Positions 15,672 to 24,353 of a DNA stretch of 64,000 nucleotides are shown here, piece by piece (within the stretch, counting starts at the first letter, position 1; each line of letters opens with the position of its first letter). A model generated the notes under the pieces. The model made no database searches and was not told the origin of the DNA. It saw only the letters and a list, made by a program, of their open reading frames with translations. The position numbers and the translations under genes were made by a program. Origin of the DNA: Pelagibius marinus. Lineage in GTDB: Bacteria > Pseudomonadota > Alphaproteobacteria > Kiloniellales > Kiloniellaceae. The stretch lies in the NCBI RefSeq assembly GCF_014925385.1, contig NZ_JACSDK010000001.1, positions 930,001-994,000 on the forward strand, read 5' to 3'.

Positions 15672-17750
15672 CTAATGCCCTTCCCTCTGCCAAGCTAATA
15701 CCGCAGCCGCAAGGCTGAGGCAAAGCACCAGAAGAGCCGGCAGCACGGGGATCTGCAGGACACCGGTCACCACATAGCCGCCGCCGCGCTTCAGACCGAT
15801 CCAGCCGCGACCGTGGCGGTCGCGGTCGGCGGCGACCTTGCGCAGGGCCGGCAGCTCGTCGCCGGCCAGGCGCCACACCGTGCCGCCGCTCTCCTCGGCC
15901 AGGGGCTCGACCAGGGCGCCGCTGGAGCGCGGGTCGCGCAGTTCCAGGGGGTTCAGCGGCCCGGCGGCGGCCAGGGTGGTCAGCTGCCCGTCGGTGATGT
16001 GATAGAGCCCGTTCTCCTCGGCGCTCAGCGTGGCCGAGCTGCGTCCGGCGCCCTCAGGCGTGAGGGTCAGGCTTCGGGTTTCGCCGGAGGGCAGGGTGAC
16101 CGTCACCTGCGGCTGCTCGATGGAAAGCGAGCGCCGGATGATCTGCAGCTGGCCGCCGCGCACCAGGGCGCGCAGGTCCTCCTCCTCCAGGTCCGGCTCT
16201 TTCATCAGCCAGTGGGAGATGCGGCGCAGCAGCTCGGCCTGGGGGCCGCCGCCCTCGAAGCCGCGCGACCACAGCCACATGTGGTCGCTCATCATCTGCG
16301 CCACCCGGCCCTCGCCGAAGCGGTCGAGGATCAGCAGCGGGCTGTTCTGGATGCCCTGCATCAGGATGTCGCCGCGGATGGAATCGCCCTCGATCTGGCG
16401 GAACCAGCGGCCCCAGCTCGGCGTCCCGCCCGGCGTGGCGGCGCCGTCCAGCCCGGCGGTCACCGGATGGCGGTTGCCCAGGTCGGTGACCTGCGGATGA
16501 AAGCCGGCCTCGTAGATCTGCCCGGTGGGCTCGGCCGGCAGCACCCGGCCCAGCGGCGTGCGGTAGAGCGACAGCGGCGTGGCGAAGGTCGGGCCGACGG
16601 CCTCCAGCAGGGCGCCGCCGTTTTCCACGTAGTTGGCCACGTTCTCCAGGTAGATGGACGGCAGCACGCCGCGGCGCCGGTAGCGGTCGAAGATGATCAG
16701 GTCGAACTCGTCGAGCTTGACCTCGAAGAGCTCGCGGGTCGGAAAGGCGATGAGCGACAGCTCGCGGATCGGCGTGCCGTCCTGCTTTTCCGGCGGCCGC
16801 AGAATGGTGAAGTGCACCAGGTCGACCGAGGGATCGGACTTCAGGATGTTGCGCCAGGCGCGCTCGCCCGCGTGCGGCTCGCCGGAGACCAGCAGCACCC
16901 GCAGGCGGTCACGCACGCCGTTGACCACCACGGCGGCGCGGTTGTTGGACAGCGTCAGCTCCTCGGGGCCGCGGGCGACCTCGATCTCCAGCACCGCCGG
17001 GCCACGATGGTCCAGCTCGAAGGTCATCTGCTCCTCGACGCCGATGCGCGCGTCGATGCCCTGGGTGGCGACACCGTCCTGGCGCAGCACCACGCGGGCG
17101 CTGCCGGCGGCCGCGCCGCCCGGCAGGTCGTCGACCCTGAGGCTGAGGGTGAGCTGGTCGCCGACGATGCCGAAGCTGGGTGCCTGGGTGATGGTCAGGC
17201 GCCGGTCGCCCTCGTCGGGCCGCCCGGTGAGCAGCAGGTGCACCGGCGCCTCGATGCCCAGGCTCTCCACCGACTCCGGCAGGTCGTGGATCTGGCCGTC
17301 GCTGATCAGGATGACGGCGGAGACGCGCTGGCGCGGCACCTTGGCCAGGGCCTGGCGCAGCGGGGCGAAGAGGCGCGTGCCCTCGACGTCGCGCGAGCCG
17401 GCGGCGTCGCCGGCGCGGATCAGGCGCACCTCGGTGTCCTCCAGGGCGCCGATTTTGGTCAGCAGGTGACTGACCGCCTGCTCGGTCTGGCTGCCGCGGT
17501 TCTCGATGTCCTGGCTGGTGCTCTCGTCGGCGACGATGAAGACCACGTCGCTCAAGGGGTCGCGCTGCTCTTCGACGATGGAGGGGTTGGCCAGCGCCAG
17601 CAGCAGCACCGCGAAAGCGCCCAGGCGCCACAGCACGCCGCGCGCGCGGCGCCAGAAGGCCAGTGCGATCAGCAGCGCGGCGGCGATGCCCAGCCCGCCG
17701 ATCAGCCACAGCGGCAGCATCGGGGCCCACTGGATGGAAAGCGCGCTCAC
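15672..17750 (-). CDS. membrane-anchored protein with VWA-like and GATase-like regions
   Basis: A 692-residue protein. Two N-terminal membrane helices (about 13-31 and 42-56) precede a von Willebrand A-like region. Its DESTS at 75-79 fits the DxSxS metal-adhesion motif, and VSAVILISDGQIHDLP follows. The middle part (about 280-480) resembles the glutamine amidotransferase-like fold of large periplasmic membrane proteins, with FDLIIFDRYRRRGVLPSIYL and NYVENGGALLEAVGP. A last helix lies at about 665-685. It is co-directional with moxR, the DUF58 gene and the DUF4159 gene, with only 31 bp upstream, and fits the fourth component of a MoxR cluster. Molecular function unknown. Confidence 0.82.
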   Translation of the reverse strand: MSALSIQWAPMLPLWLIGGLGIAAALLIALAFWRRARGVLWRLGAFAVLLLALANPSIVEEQRDPLSDVVFIVADESTSQDIENRGSQTEQAVSHLLTKIGALEDTEVRLIRAGDAAGSRDVEGTRLFAPLRQALAKVPRQRVSAVILISDGQIHDLPESVESLGIEAPVHLLLTGRPDEGDRRLTITQAPSFGIVGDQLTLSLRVDDLPGGAAAGSARVVLRQDGVATQGIDARIGVEEQMTFELDHRGPAVLEIEVARGPEELTLSNNRAAVVVNGVRDRLRVLLVSGEPHAGERAWRNILKSDPSVDLVHFTILRPPEKQDGTPIRELSLIAFPTRELFEVKLDEFDLIIFDRYRRRGVLPSIYLENVANYVENGGALLEAVGPTFATPLSLYRTPLGRVLPAEPTGQIYEAGFHPQVTDLGNRHPVTAGLDGAATPGGTPSWGRWFRQIEGDSIRGDILMQGIQNSPLLILDRFGEGRVAQMMSDHMWLWSRGFEGGGPQAELLRRISHWLMKEPDLEEEDLRALVRGGQLQIIRRSLSIEQPQVTVTLPSGETRSLTLTPEGAGRSSATLSAEENGLYHITDGQLTTLAAAGPLNPLELRDPRSSGALVEPLAEESGGTVWRLAGDELPALRKVAADRDRHGRGWIGLKRGGGYVVTGVLQIPVLPALLVLCLSLAAAVLAWQREGH

Positions 17751-17781
17751 GGAGCCGCCTCAAACAGCGGCGGTTGCCACG

Positions 17782-20550
17782 TCATTGTCCCAAGCGCTCC
17801 AAGATAAAAGGGATGTGTACCTGATCGGCCTTGTAGTTGCCCGTCAGCGCGTACATCACCAGGTTGATGCCGAAGCGGTAGGCCATTTCGCGCTGGCGCG
17901 GGCCGCCCGGCACCACCGCATTCAGCGGACGGCCCAGTTCGTTGACCGCCCAGGCGCCGGCCCAGTCGTTGGAGCCGACGAGGATGGAGGCGACGCCGTC
18001 GTTGACGTTCTCGCCCGGCGCCTCCAGCCACAGGGTGCTGCCGATGAAGCGGCCCGGGAAGTCCTCCATCAGGTAGAAGGCCTTGCGCAGCACGTGGTCG
18101 ACCGGCACCGGCTCGAGCGGCGGGATGGCGATGCCCTGGGTCAGGCGCTGCAGGTGCTGCGTGCCCTGGCTGCCGCCGCCGAAGAGGTGCGCGCCGGCGC
18201 TGGCCTCGCGCAGGTCGAAGAGGATGGTGCCGCCGTGGTCCAGGAAGAAGTTCACCTGGTCGATGGCGTTCTGGCTCAGCGTCGGCTGGGAGGCGGTCAC
18301 CGGCCAGTAGACCAGCGGGAAGAAGGCCATGTCGTCACGCCCCAGCACGATGCCCAGCGGCGGGCCGGCCTCCACCGAGGTGCGGCGCTCCAGCACACGC
18401 GTCAGCCCCATCAGGCCGGCGCGGCTGATCTCGTCGACGGCCGGATCGCCGGTCTCGACATAGGCCAGGCGGGTCATCAGCGTCGCTTCCAGGGTGCGCC
18501 CGTCGTCGCGCCCCTGCGCCAGGGCGGGCGTGGGGGCGAGGCCCGCCGCGGCGAGGCCGAGGCCCAGCAGCAGGGCGGCGGTGGCGGCGGTGCCGCCGGG
18601 ACGCAGCAGGCCGCGCAGCGCCAGGGAGATCAAGAGGTCGAAGAGGGCGAGGAGGAGGGCGGCGGCCAGCAGCCAGGGCTTCAGGTCCTGTTCCGGGCTG
18701 CCCTGGTACAGCGCCGTGGAGACCCCGGCGGGCAGGCCGCGCAGCGGCGCCAGGTCGGCGACGAAGCGGCTGAGGTTGTGGGCCTGGCGCAGGCTGTCGT
18801 TGCCGTAGTAGCCCGGCGGGTGGCGCGGGCCCAGGGAGCTTTCCTGGCCCTCGCCGGTGTCCAGCGCCAGCACCGTGGCCGGCGGCGTGCCGAGGCTGCC
18901 GAAGCCGTCCATGACTTCGATCGGCGGCAGGGCGGCGCCGCCGGCGCCGCCTTCGACGCCCTGGCTCACCGCCATGACCCGGCGCAGCATTTCGACGAAG
19001 AGGCCGGAGATCGGCAGGTTCGACCAGTCGGTGTTGGCGGTGGTGTGGAACAGCACCAGCCAGCCGTCGCCCCGCCGGTCGGCGGTCACCAGGGGCGTGC
19101 CGTCGCTGAGTCGCGCCCAGGTCTTGTCGCCCAGGTCCAGCGAGGGCTCGGCCAGGACCTGGCGGCGGATCACCACGTCGTCGGGCAGGGCGATGTCGGC
19201 GAAGGGACTGTCGGCGGCGAAGGGGGCGAGGCGGGCCGGGGTGTCCCAGGTCAACGCGCCGCCCAGGATGCGGTCGCCGCCGCGCAGGCGCACCGGCAAC
19301 AGGTCGTCGACCCCGCCGGCGGTTCCCCGGTCGCCGGGCGACTGGGCGCCGCTGTGCGGCCCGGCGAAGCGCAGCAGAAGGCCGCCGCGGTCCACCCACT
19401 CGGCGATGCGTCCGCGCTCGTCGGGGCTGAGGGTGATGCCGTCCGGCACCGCCAGCACGGCGAGCTGGCGCTGCAGCAGGTCTTCGACGCTGCCCTTGCG
19501 CAGCTCGGTGAAGGGCTCCAGCGCGCTTTCCAGGTAGTAGGTCTCGCTCAGCAGCGGCTGGGCTTCCTGTTCGCCGCCGATGGAGACCAGCCCGACCGGC
19601 CGGCGGCGCCAGCGTTCGTCCAGCAGCACCGTGGCGCCGGCCGTGGTTTCGCCCTCGATGGAGAGCAGGGCGATGCGGTTGCGCATCTCGGTCGGCAGGT
19701 CCAGCAGGGCCCGGGCCTCGGCCTCGCCGGGCTCGAAGAGCAGTGGCGCGCGGGTGATGATGCGCCCGTCGCCGCCGATGGCCAGGATCGCGGCCTGGCT
19801 GGCGCCGCTGCTGTCGGCGCGCAGGGCACGGGCCACCAGGTCGACGCCTTCGGTGTCGGGGGCGAGGGCGAGATGGGCCAGGCCGTCGCTTTCCTCGCGC
19901 AGCACATGCAGACGCCCGAGACGCTGCAGGGCGGCGGCGAAGTCGGCGCTGCCTTCGCTGTCCAGGCCGTCGGACAGCCAAGTCACGTGGGCCGAGCCTT
20001 CGATCTGGGCGTCTTCAAGGGCGGCCAGCGCGGCTTGGCGGTCGGCCGGCCAGGGCTTGGGCTTCAGGCCCTGCAGCAGGCGCCGCGCCTCGGCCGCCGG
20101 CAGCAGGCCGCTGGCCTCCGGCGGCGCGTCCTGGGTGCCCGGGGCGGTGGTCAGCAGCACCACCGGGCGGTCTTCGCGCTCGGCCTGGGCCAGCAGGTTG
20201 CCGGCGGCGATCTGGCGCGCCGGCCAGAAGCGCGCCGAGGCCCAGCCGTCGTCGATGACCAGCACCATCGGGCCGCTGCCGGAAAGCTGCGCCGCGGGAT
20301 TGAGCAGCGGCTGGGCCAGGCCGAGGATGATCAGGGCGACGATGAAGAGGCGCAGCAGCAGCAGCCACCAGGGGGTGCGCGCCGGGGTCTCCTCCGGCAC
20401 CTTGAGGCCGGCCAGCAGGCGCACCGCGGGAAAGGCGAGGCGCTTGGGCGCCGGCGGCGTCAGGCGCAGCAGCAGCCACAGCAGCGGCAGCCCCGCCAGC
20501 GCCAGCAGCAGCCAGGGTTGCGCGAAGGCGAGGAGGCCCAGGTTCAGCAT
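17782..20550 (-). CDS. DUF4159 domain-containing membrane protein with BatA-like N terminus
   Basis: A 922-residue protein. The N terminus (1-80) is the BatA/aerotolerance-regulator N-terminal domain: a hydrophobic helix, LRLTPPAPKRLAFPAVRLL, then a second helix. A long predicted periplasmic region follows, with MVLVIDDGWAS and VLAVPDGITLSPDERGRIAEW. Helices near 670 and 695 are followed by ALAQGRDDG. The C-terminal DUF4159 domain (about 705-922) has VYWPVTASQPTLSQ and FFLDHGGTILFDLRE. The start at 20550 lies 7 bp after the DUF58 stop. The larger frame further upstream is antisense or overlapping sequence. In related clusters this protein accompanies MoxR and DUF58. Function unknown. Confidence 0.87.
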   Translation of the reverse strand: MLNLGLLAFAQPWLLLALAGLPLLWLLLRLTPPAPKRLAFPAVRLLAGLKVPEETPARTPWWLLLLRLFIVALIILGLAQPLLNPAAQLSGSGPMVLVIDDGWASARFWPARQIAAGNLLAQAEREDRPVVLLTTAPGTQDAPPEASGLLPAAEARRLLQGLKPKPWPADRQAALAALEDAQIEGSAHVTWLSDGLDSEGSADFAAALQRLGRLHVLREESDGLAHLALAPDTEGVDLVARALRADSSGASQAAILAIGGDGRIITRAPLLFEPGEAEARALLDLPTEMRNRIALLSIEGETTAGATVLLDERWRRRPVGLVSIGGEQEAQPLLSETYYLESALEPFTELRKGSVEDLLQRQLAVLAVPDGITLSPDERGRIAEWVDRGGLLLRFAGPHSGAQSPGDRGTAGGVDDLLPVRLRGGDRILGGALTWDTPARLAPFAADSPFADIALPDDVVIRRQVLAEPSLDLGDKTWARLSDGTPLVTADRRGDGWLVLFHTTANTDWSNLPISGLFVEMLRRVMAVSQGVEGGAGGAALPPIEVMDGFGSLGTPPATVLALDTGEGQESSLGPRHPPGYYGNDSLRQAHNLSRFVADLAPLRGLPAGVSTALYQGSPEQDLKPWLLAAALLLALFDLLISLALRGLLRPGGTAATAALLLGLGLAAAGLAPTPALAQGRDDGRTLEATLMTRLAYVETGDPAVDEISRAGLMGLTRVLERRTSVEAGPPLGIVLGRDDMAFFPLVYWPVTASQPTLSQNAIDQVNFFLDHGGTILFDLREASAGAHLFGGGSQGTQHLQRLTQGIAIPPLEPVPVDHVLRKAFYLMEDFPGRFIGSTLWLEAPGENVNDGVASILVGSNDWAGAWAVNELGRPLNAVVPGGPRQREMAYRFGINLVMYALTGNYKADQVHIPFILERLGQ

Positions 20551-20557
20551 GATGCTC

Positions 20558-21520
20558 TCAGCATAGCGCGGCCTGGGAAAGCGTGGTGTAGAGGCGCAGC
20601 AGCGCCGCTTGCGGCGGCTGGTCGCTGCGGTGGAAGTCACAGCCCCAGCCCAGCGCCCGGCAGATGTCGCGCAGCCCTTCGCGCTGGGCGGCGAGGCGGC
20701 GGGCGTAGTCGCCGCGCACGGCCTCCACCTTCGACACCAGCCAGGAGGGCTCCTGCTCCAGGCCGTCGAAACGCACGCGCCCGTCATAGGGCAGGCTTTC
20801 CTCCGCCGGATCGAGGACCTGCAGCAGCGTGCCGCGCAGGCCGGCCTCGCCGTAATAGCGCAGGGCCTTGTCGATCTCTTCCAGGGGCGAGAGGAAGTCG
20901 CTGATAAAGACCATCTGGGCGCTGCGCGGCAGCGGCAGCGCCGGCGGCAGGTTGTCGGTCGGGGGCACGTCGCCTTCGACCTCCTGTTTCGGCTTTTCGC
21001 TGCCCGCTTCGGAACGCGCCGCGGCGCTTTCGACCAGGGTGGCGATCTTGGTGAGGGTGGCGCGGCTGGCCGAGGGCCTGAGGCCGGAGCCCAGCAGGGC
21101 GACGTGCTCACCGCCGCGCATCAGCAGCACCGAGAGGGCGAGGGTCAGCAGGTCGGCGCGCTGGCGTTTGCTCTGGTGGTTGCGGTCCGAGGTCCAGGAC
21201 ATGGAGGGCGAGGAGTCGCGCCAGATCCAAACCGACTGCGCGGCCTCCCACTCCATCTCGCGCACGAAGACCATGTCGGACTTGGCCGACTGGCGCCAGT
21301 CGATGGACTGCGGCTGGTCGCCCAGGTCGTAGTGGCGGTACTGCCAGAAGGTTTCGCCCTGTCCCACCCGGCGACGGCCGTGCACGCCCTGGGCCACGCT
21401 GGCGGCGACCCGTTCGGCGGCCACCAGCAGGGGCGGCAGGGTGGCGGCCAGTTGCTCGGCGCGATGCCGCAGCGGGAGGGTGTTCGTCATAGGCCGGTCG
21501 GAGTCTCCGTCGCCATTCAA
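20558..21520 (-). CDS. DUF58 domain-containing protein
   Basis: A 320-residue soluble protein. The DUF58 core is clear: GRRRVGQGETFWQYRHYDLG at about 49-68, then SIDWRQSAKSD, with VWIWRDSSPSMSW opening a VWA-like fold whose DSSPS matches DxSxS. VFISDFLSPLEEIDKAL follows near 215. DUF58 proteins are regularly encoded beside MoxR ATPases and are thought to be their partners or clients. A second ATG at 21490 is an alternative start. It starts 10 bp after moxR and ends 7 bp before the DUF4159 gene. Confidence 0.92.
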   Translation of the reverse strand: MNGDGDSDRPMTNTLPLRHRAEQLAATLPPLLVAAERVAASVAQGVHGRRRVGQGETFWQYRHYDLGDQPQSIDWRQSAKSDMVFVREMEWEAAQSVWIWRDSSPSMSWTSDRNHQSKRQRADLLTLALSVLLMRGGEHVALLGSGLRPSASRATLTKIATLVESAAARSEAGSEKPKQEVEGDVPPTDNLPPALPLPRSAQMVFISDFLSPLEEIDKALRYYGEAGLRGTLLQVLDPAEESLPYDGRVRFDGLEQEPSWLVSKVEAVRGDYARRLAAQREGLRDICRALGWGCDFHRSDQPPQAALLRLYTTLSQAALC

Positions 21521-21530
21521 ATGCCGGGGA

Positions 21531-22547
21531 TCAGGCGTAGGGGGCGGCCAGATGGGCGATGATGTGATCCAGGGTCACGCCGTCGGCGCGCGCCGCAAAG
21601 CTCAGCGCCATGCGGTGCTTCAGCACCGGATGGGCAAGGTGAATGACGTCGTCGATGGAGGGCGCCAGACGGCCTTCCATCAGGGCCTTGGCGCGCACCG
21701 CCAGCATCAGCGCCTGGCTGGCGCGCGGCCCCGGGCCCCAGGACACCTGGCTGCGCACCTCTTCCAGCTCGCTGACTTCGGGGCGGCCGTTGCGCACGAG
21801 GGAGAGGATGGTCTCGACCACGCTCTCGCCGACCGGCACGCGGCGCACCAGCTGCTGGGCGGCCATCAGTTCCTCGGGGGTCATCACGGCCTTGGCCTGG
21901 CTTTCCTGGGCGCCGGTGGTCTCGATCAGCATCTGCCGCTCGGCCTCCAGCTCGGGATAGCCGACATCGACCTCCAGCAGGAAGCGGTCGAGCTGGGCTT
22001 CGGGCAGGGGGTAGGTGCCTTCCTGCTCCAGCGGGTTCTGCGTCGCGAGCACGTGGAAGGGCGTCGGCAGGTCGTGCGGGTGGCCGGAAACCGTGACGCG
22101 GCGTTCCTGCATGGCCTGCAGCAGGGCCGACTGGGTACGCGGGCTGGCGCGGTTGATTTCGTCGGCCATGAGAAGCTGGCAGAACACCGGGCCGGGAATG
22201 AAGCGGAAGGAGCGCCGGCCGGTTTCGCTCTCCTCCAGCACCTCGGAGCCGAGAATATCGGCGGGCATGAGGTCGGGCGTACACTGCACGCGCTTGTCCT
22301 CCAGCCCGAAGACGGTGCCCAGGGTCTCGACCAGCCGGGTCTTGGCCAGTCCCGGCACGCCGATCAGCAGCGCATGACCGCCGGCCAGCAGCGTGATCAG
22401 GGTTTGATCGATTACCTCCTGTTGGCCGAAGATGACCTGACCGATAGACTGCCGCACGAGGCCGAGCTTGTGGCCCAGCTCTTCGATCTGGCCGGCCAGC
22501 TTGGCGTCGCCGATGTCATCGGTGGGTAGCGTGGGCGTCGTCGTCAC
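21531..22547 (-). CDS. MoxR family AAA+ ATPase
   Basis: A 338-residue AAA+ ATPase of the MoxR class, a chaperone-like activator of metalloproteins or membrane-linked complexes. Walker A is GVPGLAKT at 63-70, Walker B is LLMADE at 125-130, and sensor 1 is ATQNP at 168-172. The arginine-finger region is LPEAQLDRFL at 181-190, and the lid domain has GPGPRASQALMLAVRAKAL near 270. It leads an operon with the DUF58, DUF4159, VWA-like and tspO genes. The substrate is unknown; the linked membrane proteins with metal-binding VWA motifs are the best candidates. Confidence 0.94.
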   Translation of the reverse strand: MTTTPTLPTDDIGDAKLAGQIEELGHKLGLVRQSIGQVIFGQQEVIDQTLITLLAGGHALLIGVPGLAKTRLVETLGTVFGLEDKRVQCTPDLMPADILGSEVLEESETGRRSFRFIPGPVFCQLLMADEINRASPRTQSALLQAMQERRVTVSGHPHDLPTPFHVLATQNPLEQEGTYPLPEAQLDRFLLEVDVGYPELEAERQMLIETTGAQESQAKAVMTPEELMAAQQLVRRVPVGESVVETILSLVRNGRPEVSELEEVRSQVSWGPGPRASQALMLAVRAKALMEGRLAPSIDDVIHLAHPVLKHRMALSFAARADGVTLDHIIAHLAAPYA

Positions 22548-22584
22548 GGGGCAGTATCTCCCAGCGGTTACAGGGGGCCGTGGT

Positions 22585-22638
22585 CATCAGACCGATTACC
22601 GTCCTCAGACCGAACGAGGTCCTCAGACCGAACGCTGG
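22585..22638. repeat. three 18-bp tandem repeats
   Basis: Units at 22585-22602, 22603-22620 and 22621-22638 share the core TCAGACCGA. They lie in the moxR/DUF1285 divergent region, where promoters for both directions must be. They could be regulator-binding sites or a replication-slippage product. Confidence 0.6.
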
Positions 22639-22742
22639 GCCCCCGTGGCTGGAGGGACCCCGGCAAGGGTGCTGCCGGGCTGTCGCCCGGCGGCGGATCG
22701 CAACCAAAATCACGTACGCTAAACATAAAGATAAGGCTTTCC

Positions 22743-23276
22743 ATGCCCGCTGACCAGTCGCCAGGACAGAGAGACTTTCCGCCGGTCGGCGATTTCGATA
22801 TTCGCATTGCCCGGGACGGCACCTGGTACCACGAGGGCGCGCCGATCCGGCGCAAACCCTTGGTGAAGCTTTTTGCCTCGGTATTGTGGCGAGACGATGA
22901 CGGCGGCTACTGGCTGCGCACGCCGGTTGAGAAGGGCCGCATCGCGGTGGAGGACGCGCCCTTTACCGCGGTTGAACTTTCCGTGAAGGGTCAGGGCCGG
23001 AACCAGGTTCTCGCCTTCCGCACCAACCTGGACGACTGGGTAGAAGCGGATTCGGCCCACCCTCTACGGGTGGTTGAAGACCCTGACAACGGCGAGCCCG
23101 CGCCCTATATCCTGGTACGCGACCGACTGGAGGCGCTGATCCTGCGTCCGGTGTACTATGAACTGGCCGAACTGGCGGTGGAGTCGCCGCCGGTCGGGCG
23201 CGAATCAGCGAAGGAGTCCAATTGTCTGGGTGTATGGAGCAAGGGCGAGTTCTTCCCGCTGGGGCCGGCGCGGTGA
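22743..23276 (+). CDS. DUF1285 domain-containing protein
   Basis: A 177-residue soluble protein. DUF1285 signatures are present in order: DFDIRIARDGTWYHEGAPIR at 17-36, RKPLVKLFASVLWRDDDGGY near 37-56, LRTPVEKGRIAVEDAPFTAV near 58-77, and FRTNLDDWVEADSAHPLRV near 92-110. Structures of family members are known but no activity is established. It is divergent from moxR and followed 13 bp later by the CoA pyrophosphatase gene, so it heads the DUF1285-NUDIX-small membrane protein-cca gene run. Confidence 0.92.
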   Translation: MPADQSPGQRDFPPVGDFDIRIARDGTWYHEGAPIRRKPLVKLFASVLWRDDDGGYWLRTPVEKGRIAVEDAPFTAVELSVKGQGRNQVLAFRTNLDDWVEADSAHPLRVVEDPDNGEPAPYILVRDRLEALILRPVYYELAELAVESPPVGRESAKESNCLGVWSKGEFFPLGPAR

Positions 23277-23289
23277 GTGGAGCCGCTGT

Positions 23290-23970
23290 GTGAGCGGGAT
23301 GTGGCGTAGCGACGATCTCCTGGCGCGGCTGTCGCGCCTGCCGGAGCCGGGCACGCGGGTCGCGCCCAGCGGCCCGGCCTCGGCGGAAGAGGATATGCTG
23401 CTGGTCGCGCCGCGCGGCGACCACGATCTCAACCCCGACCTCTACGACCCCGACGCGCCGCTGCGCGAAGCGGCGGTGCTGGTGCCCATCATCCGGCGGC
23501 CCGGCGAGATGACGGTGCTGCTGACCCGGCGCGCCAAGCACCTGCCCGACCACCCGGGACAGATCAGCTTTCCCGGCGGCAGCGTCGATCCCGGCGACGC
23601 CGACGCCGAGGCGGCGGCGCTGCGCGAGGCGCAGGAGGAAGTCGGTCTGCCGCCCGGCTGCGTGACCGTCGTGGGGCGGCTCGACACCTATATCGTACGC
23701 ACCGGCTTCCGGGTCGTGCCGGTGGTCGGCCTGCTGCAGCCGCCCTTCGAGCTGCAGCCGGAGGAGGGCGAGGTGGACGAGATCTTCGAGGTGCCGCTCG
23801 CCTTCTTCCTCGATCCCGCCAACCGCGAGCTGCACAGCCGCATGTTCCGTGGCACCGAGCGCTTCTTCTACGCCTATCCCTTCGGCGACTACTACATCTG
23901 GGGCGCCACCGCGGGCATGCTGTCAAACCTCTCGGAGGTCCTGCTGCAGCCGGATCTTCTGAAATCGTGA
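23290..23970 (+). CDS. CoA pyrophosphatase (NUDIX hydrolase)
   Basis: A 226-residue NUDIX hydrolase that by family cleaves CoA to 4'-phosphopantetheine and 3',5'-ADP. The CoA-specific motif LLTRRAKHLPDHPGQISFPG (about 77-96) directly precedes the Nudix box. The box begins GGSVDPGD and ends ALREAQEEVGL (about 96-120), with all catalytic glutamates present. I chose GTG at 23290, with GGAG seven bases upstream; ATG at 23299 is the alternative. An upstream extension of the frame overlaps DUF1285 and is not coding. Confidence 0.93.
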   Translation: MSGMWRSDDLLARLSRLPEPGTRVAPSGPASAEEDMLLVAPRGDHDLNPDLYDPDAPLREAAVLVPIIRRPGEMTVLLTRRAKHLPDHPGQISFPGGSVDPGDADAEAAALREAQEEVGLPPGCVTVVGRLDTYIVRTGFRVVPVVGLLQPPFELQPEEGEVDEIFEVPLAFFLDPANRELHSRMFRGTERFFYAYPFGDYYIWGATAGMLSNLSEVLLQPDLLKS

Positions 23971-23980
23971 AGGAAGTCTC

Positions 23981-24259
23981 ATGCTGCGCGTTCTGCTGAC
24001 GGTCCTGTTGCCGCTCATCGCGCCCTTCCTGGCCTACGCCGCCTGGGCGTGGCTGGTGCAGCACAAGGTGAAGGGCGGCGAGCTGGTACTCGACTGGCGG
24101 GAATCGCCCTGGCCCTGGATGCTGTCGGTGGGCCTGGCCGGGGCGCTGGGCGGCCTGCTCTATCTCTATCTCACGACCGGGCATCCGGCGGGCACCGAGA
24201 TGGTGCCGCCGGCGCTGGTCGACGGCGTCGTGGTGCCCAGCCATCCGGCGGAGCAGTAG
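23981..24259 (+). CDS. small two-helix membrane protein (DUF6111-like)
   Basis: A 92-residue protein with an N-terminal hydrophobic helix (about 4-26) and a second at about 47-66, joined by a short charged segment, HKVKGGELVLDWRESP. The tail is Pro/Val rich. Its position between a CoA pyrophosphatase and cca is, from memory, typical of DUF6111 proteins in Rhodospirillales; I could not check this by search. It starts 10 bp after the NUDIX stop. Function unknown. Confidence 0.75.
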   Translation: MLRVLLTVLLPLIAPFLAYAAWAWLVQHKVKGGELVLDWRESPWPWMLSVGLAGALGGLLYLYLTTGHPAGTEMVPPALVDGVVVPSHPAEQ

Positions 24260-24353
24260 CCGGCGGTCAACCACAGCGGTTGCAAGGCGGCCGGCGGCCC
24301 GGCAGGCTGCCTCCCCAGATTCCGACCAGGCGTGAAGCGGACCAGAGGATTCC

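Noticed and set aside
17506..20904. A plus-strand open frame of 1132 codons
   Set aside because: It is antisense to the 692-residue and DUF4159 genes. Its translation is low-complexity Ala/Gly/Gln/Arg, typical of the GC-rich reverse strand, with no domain.
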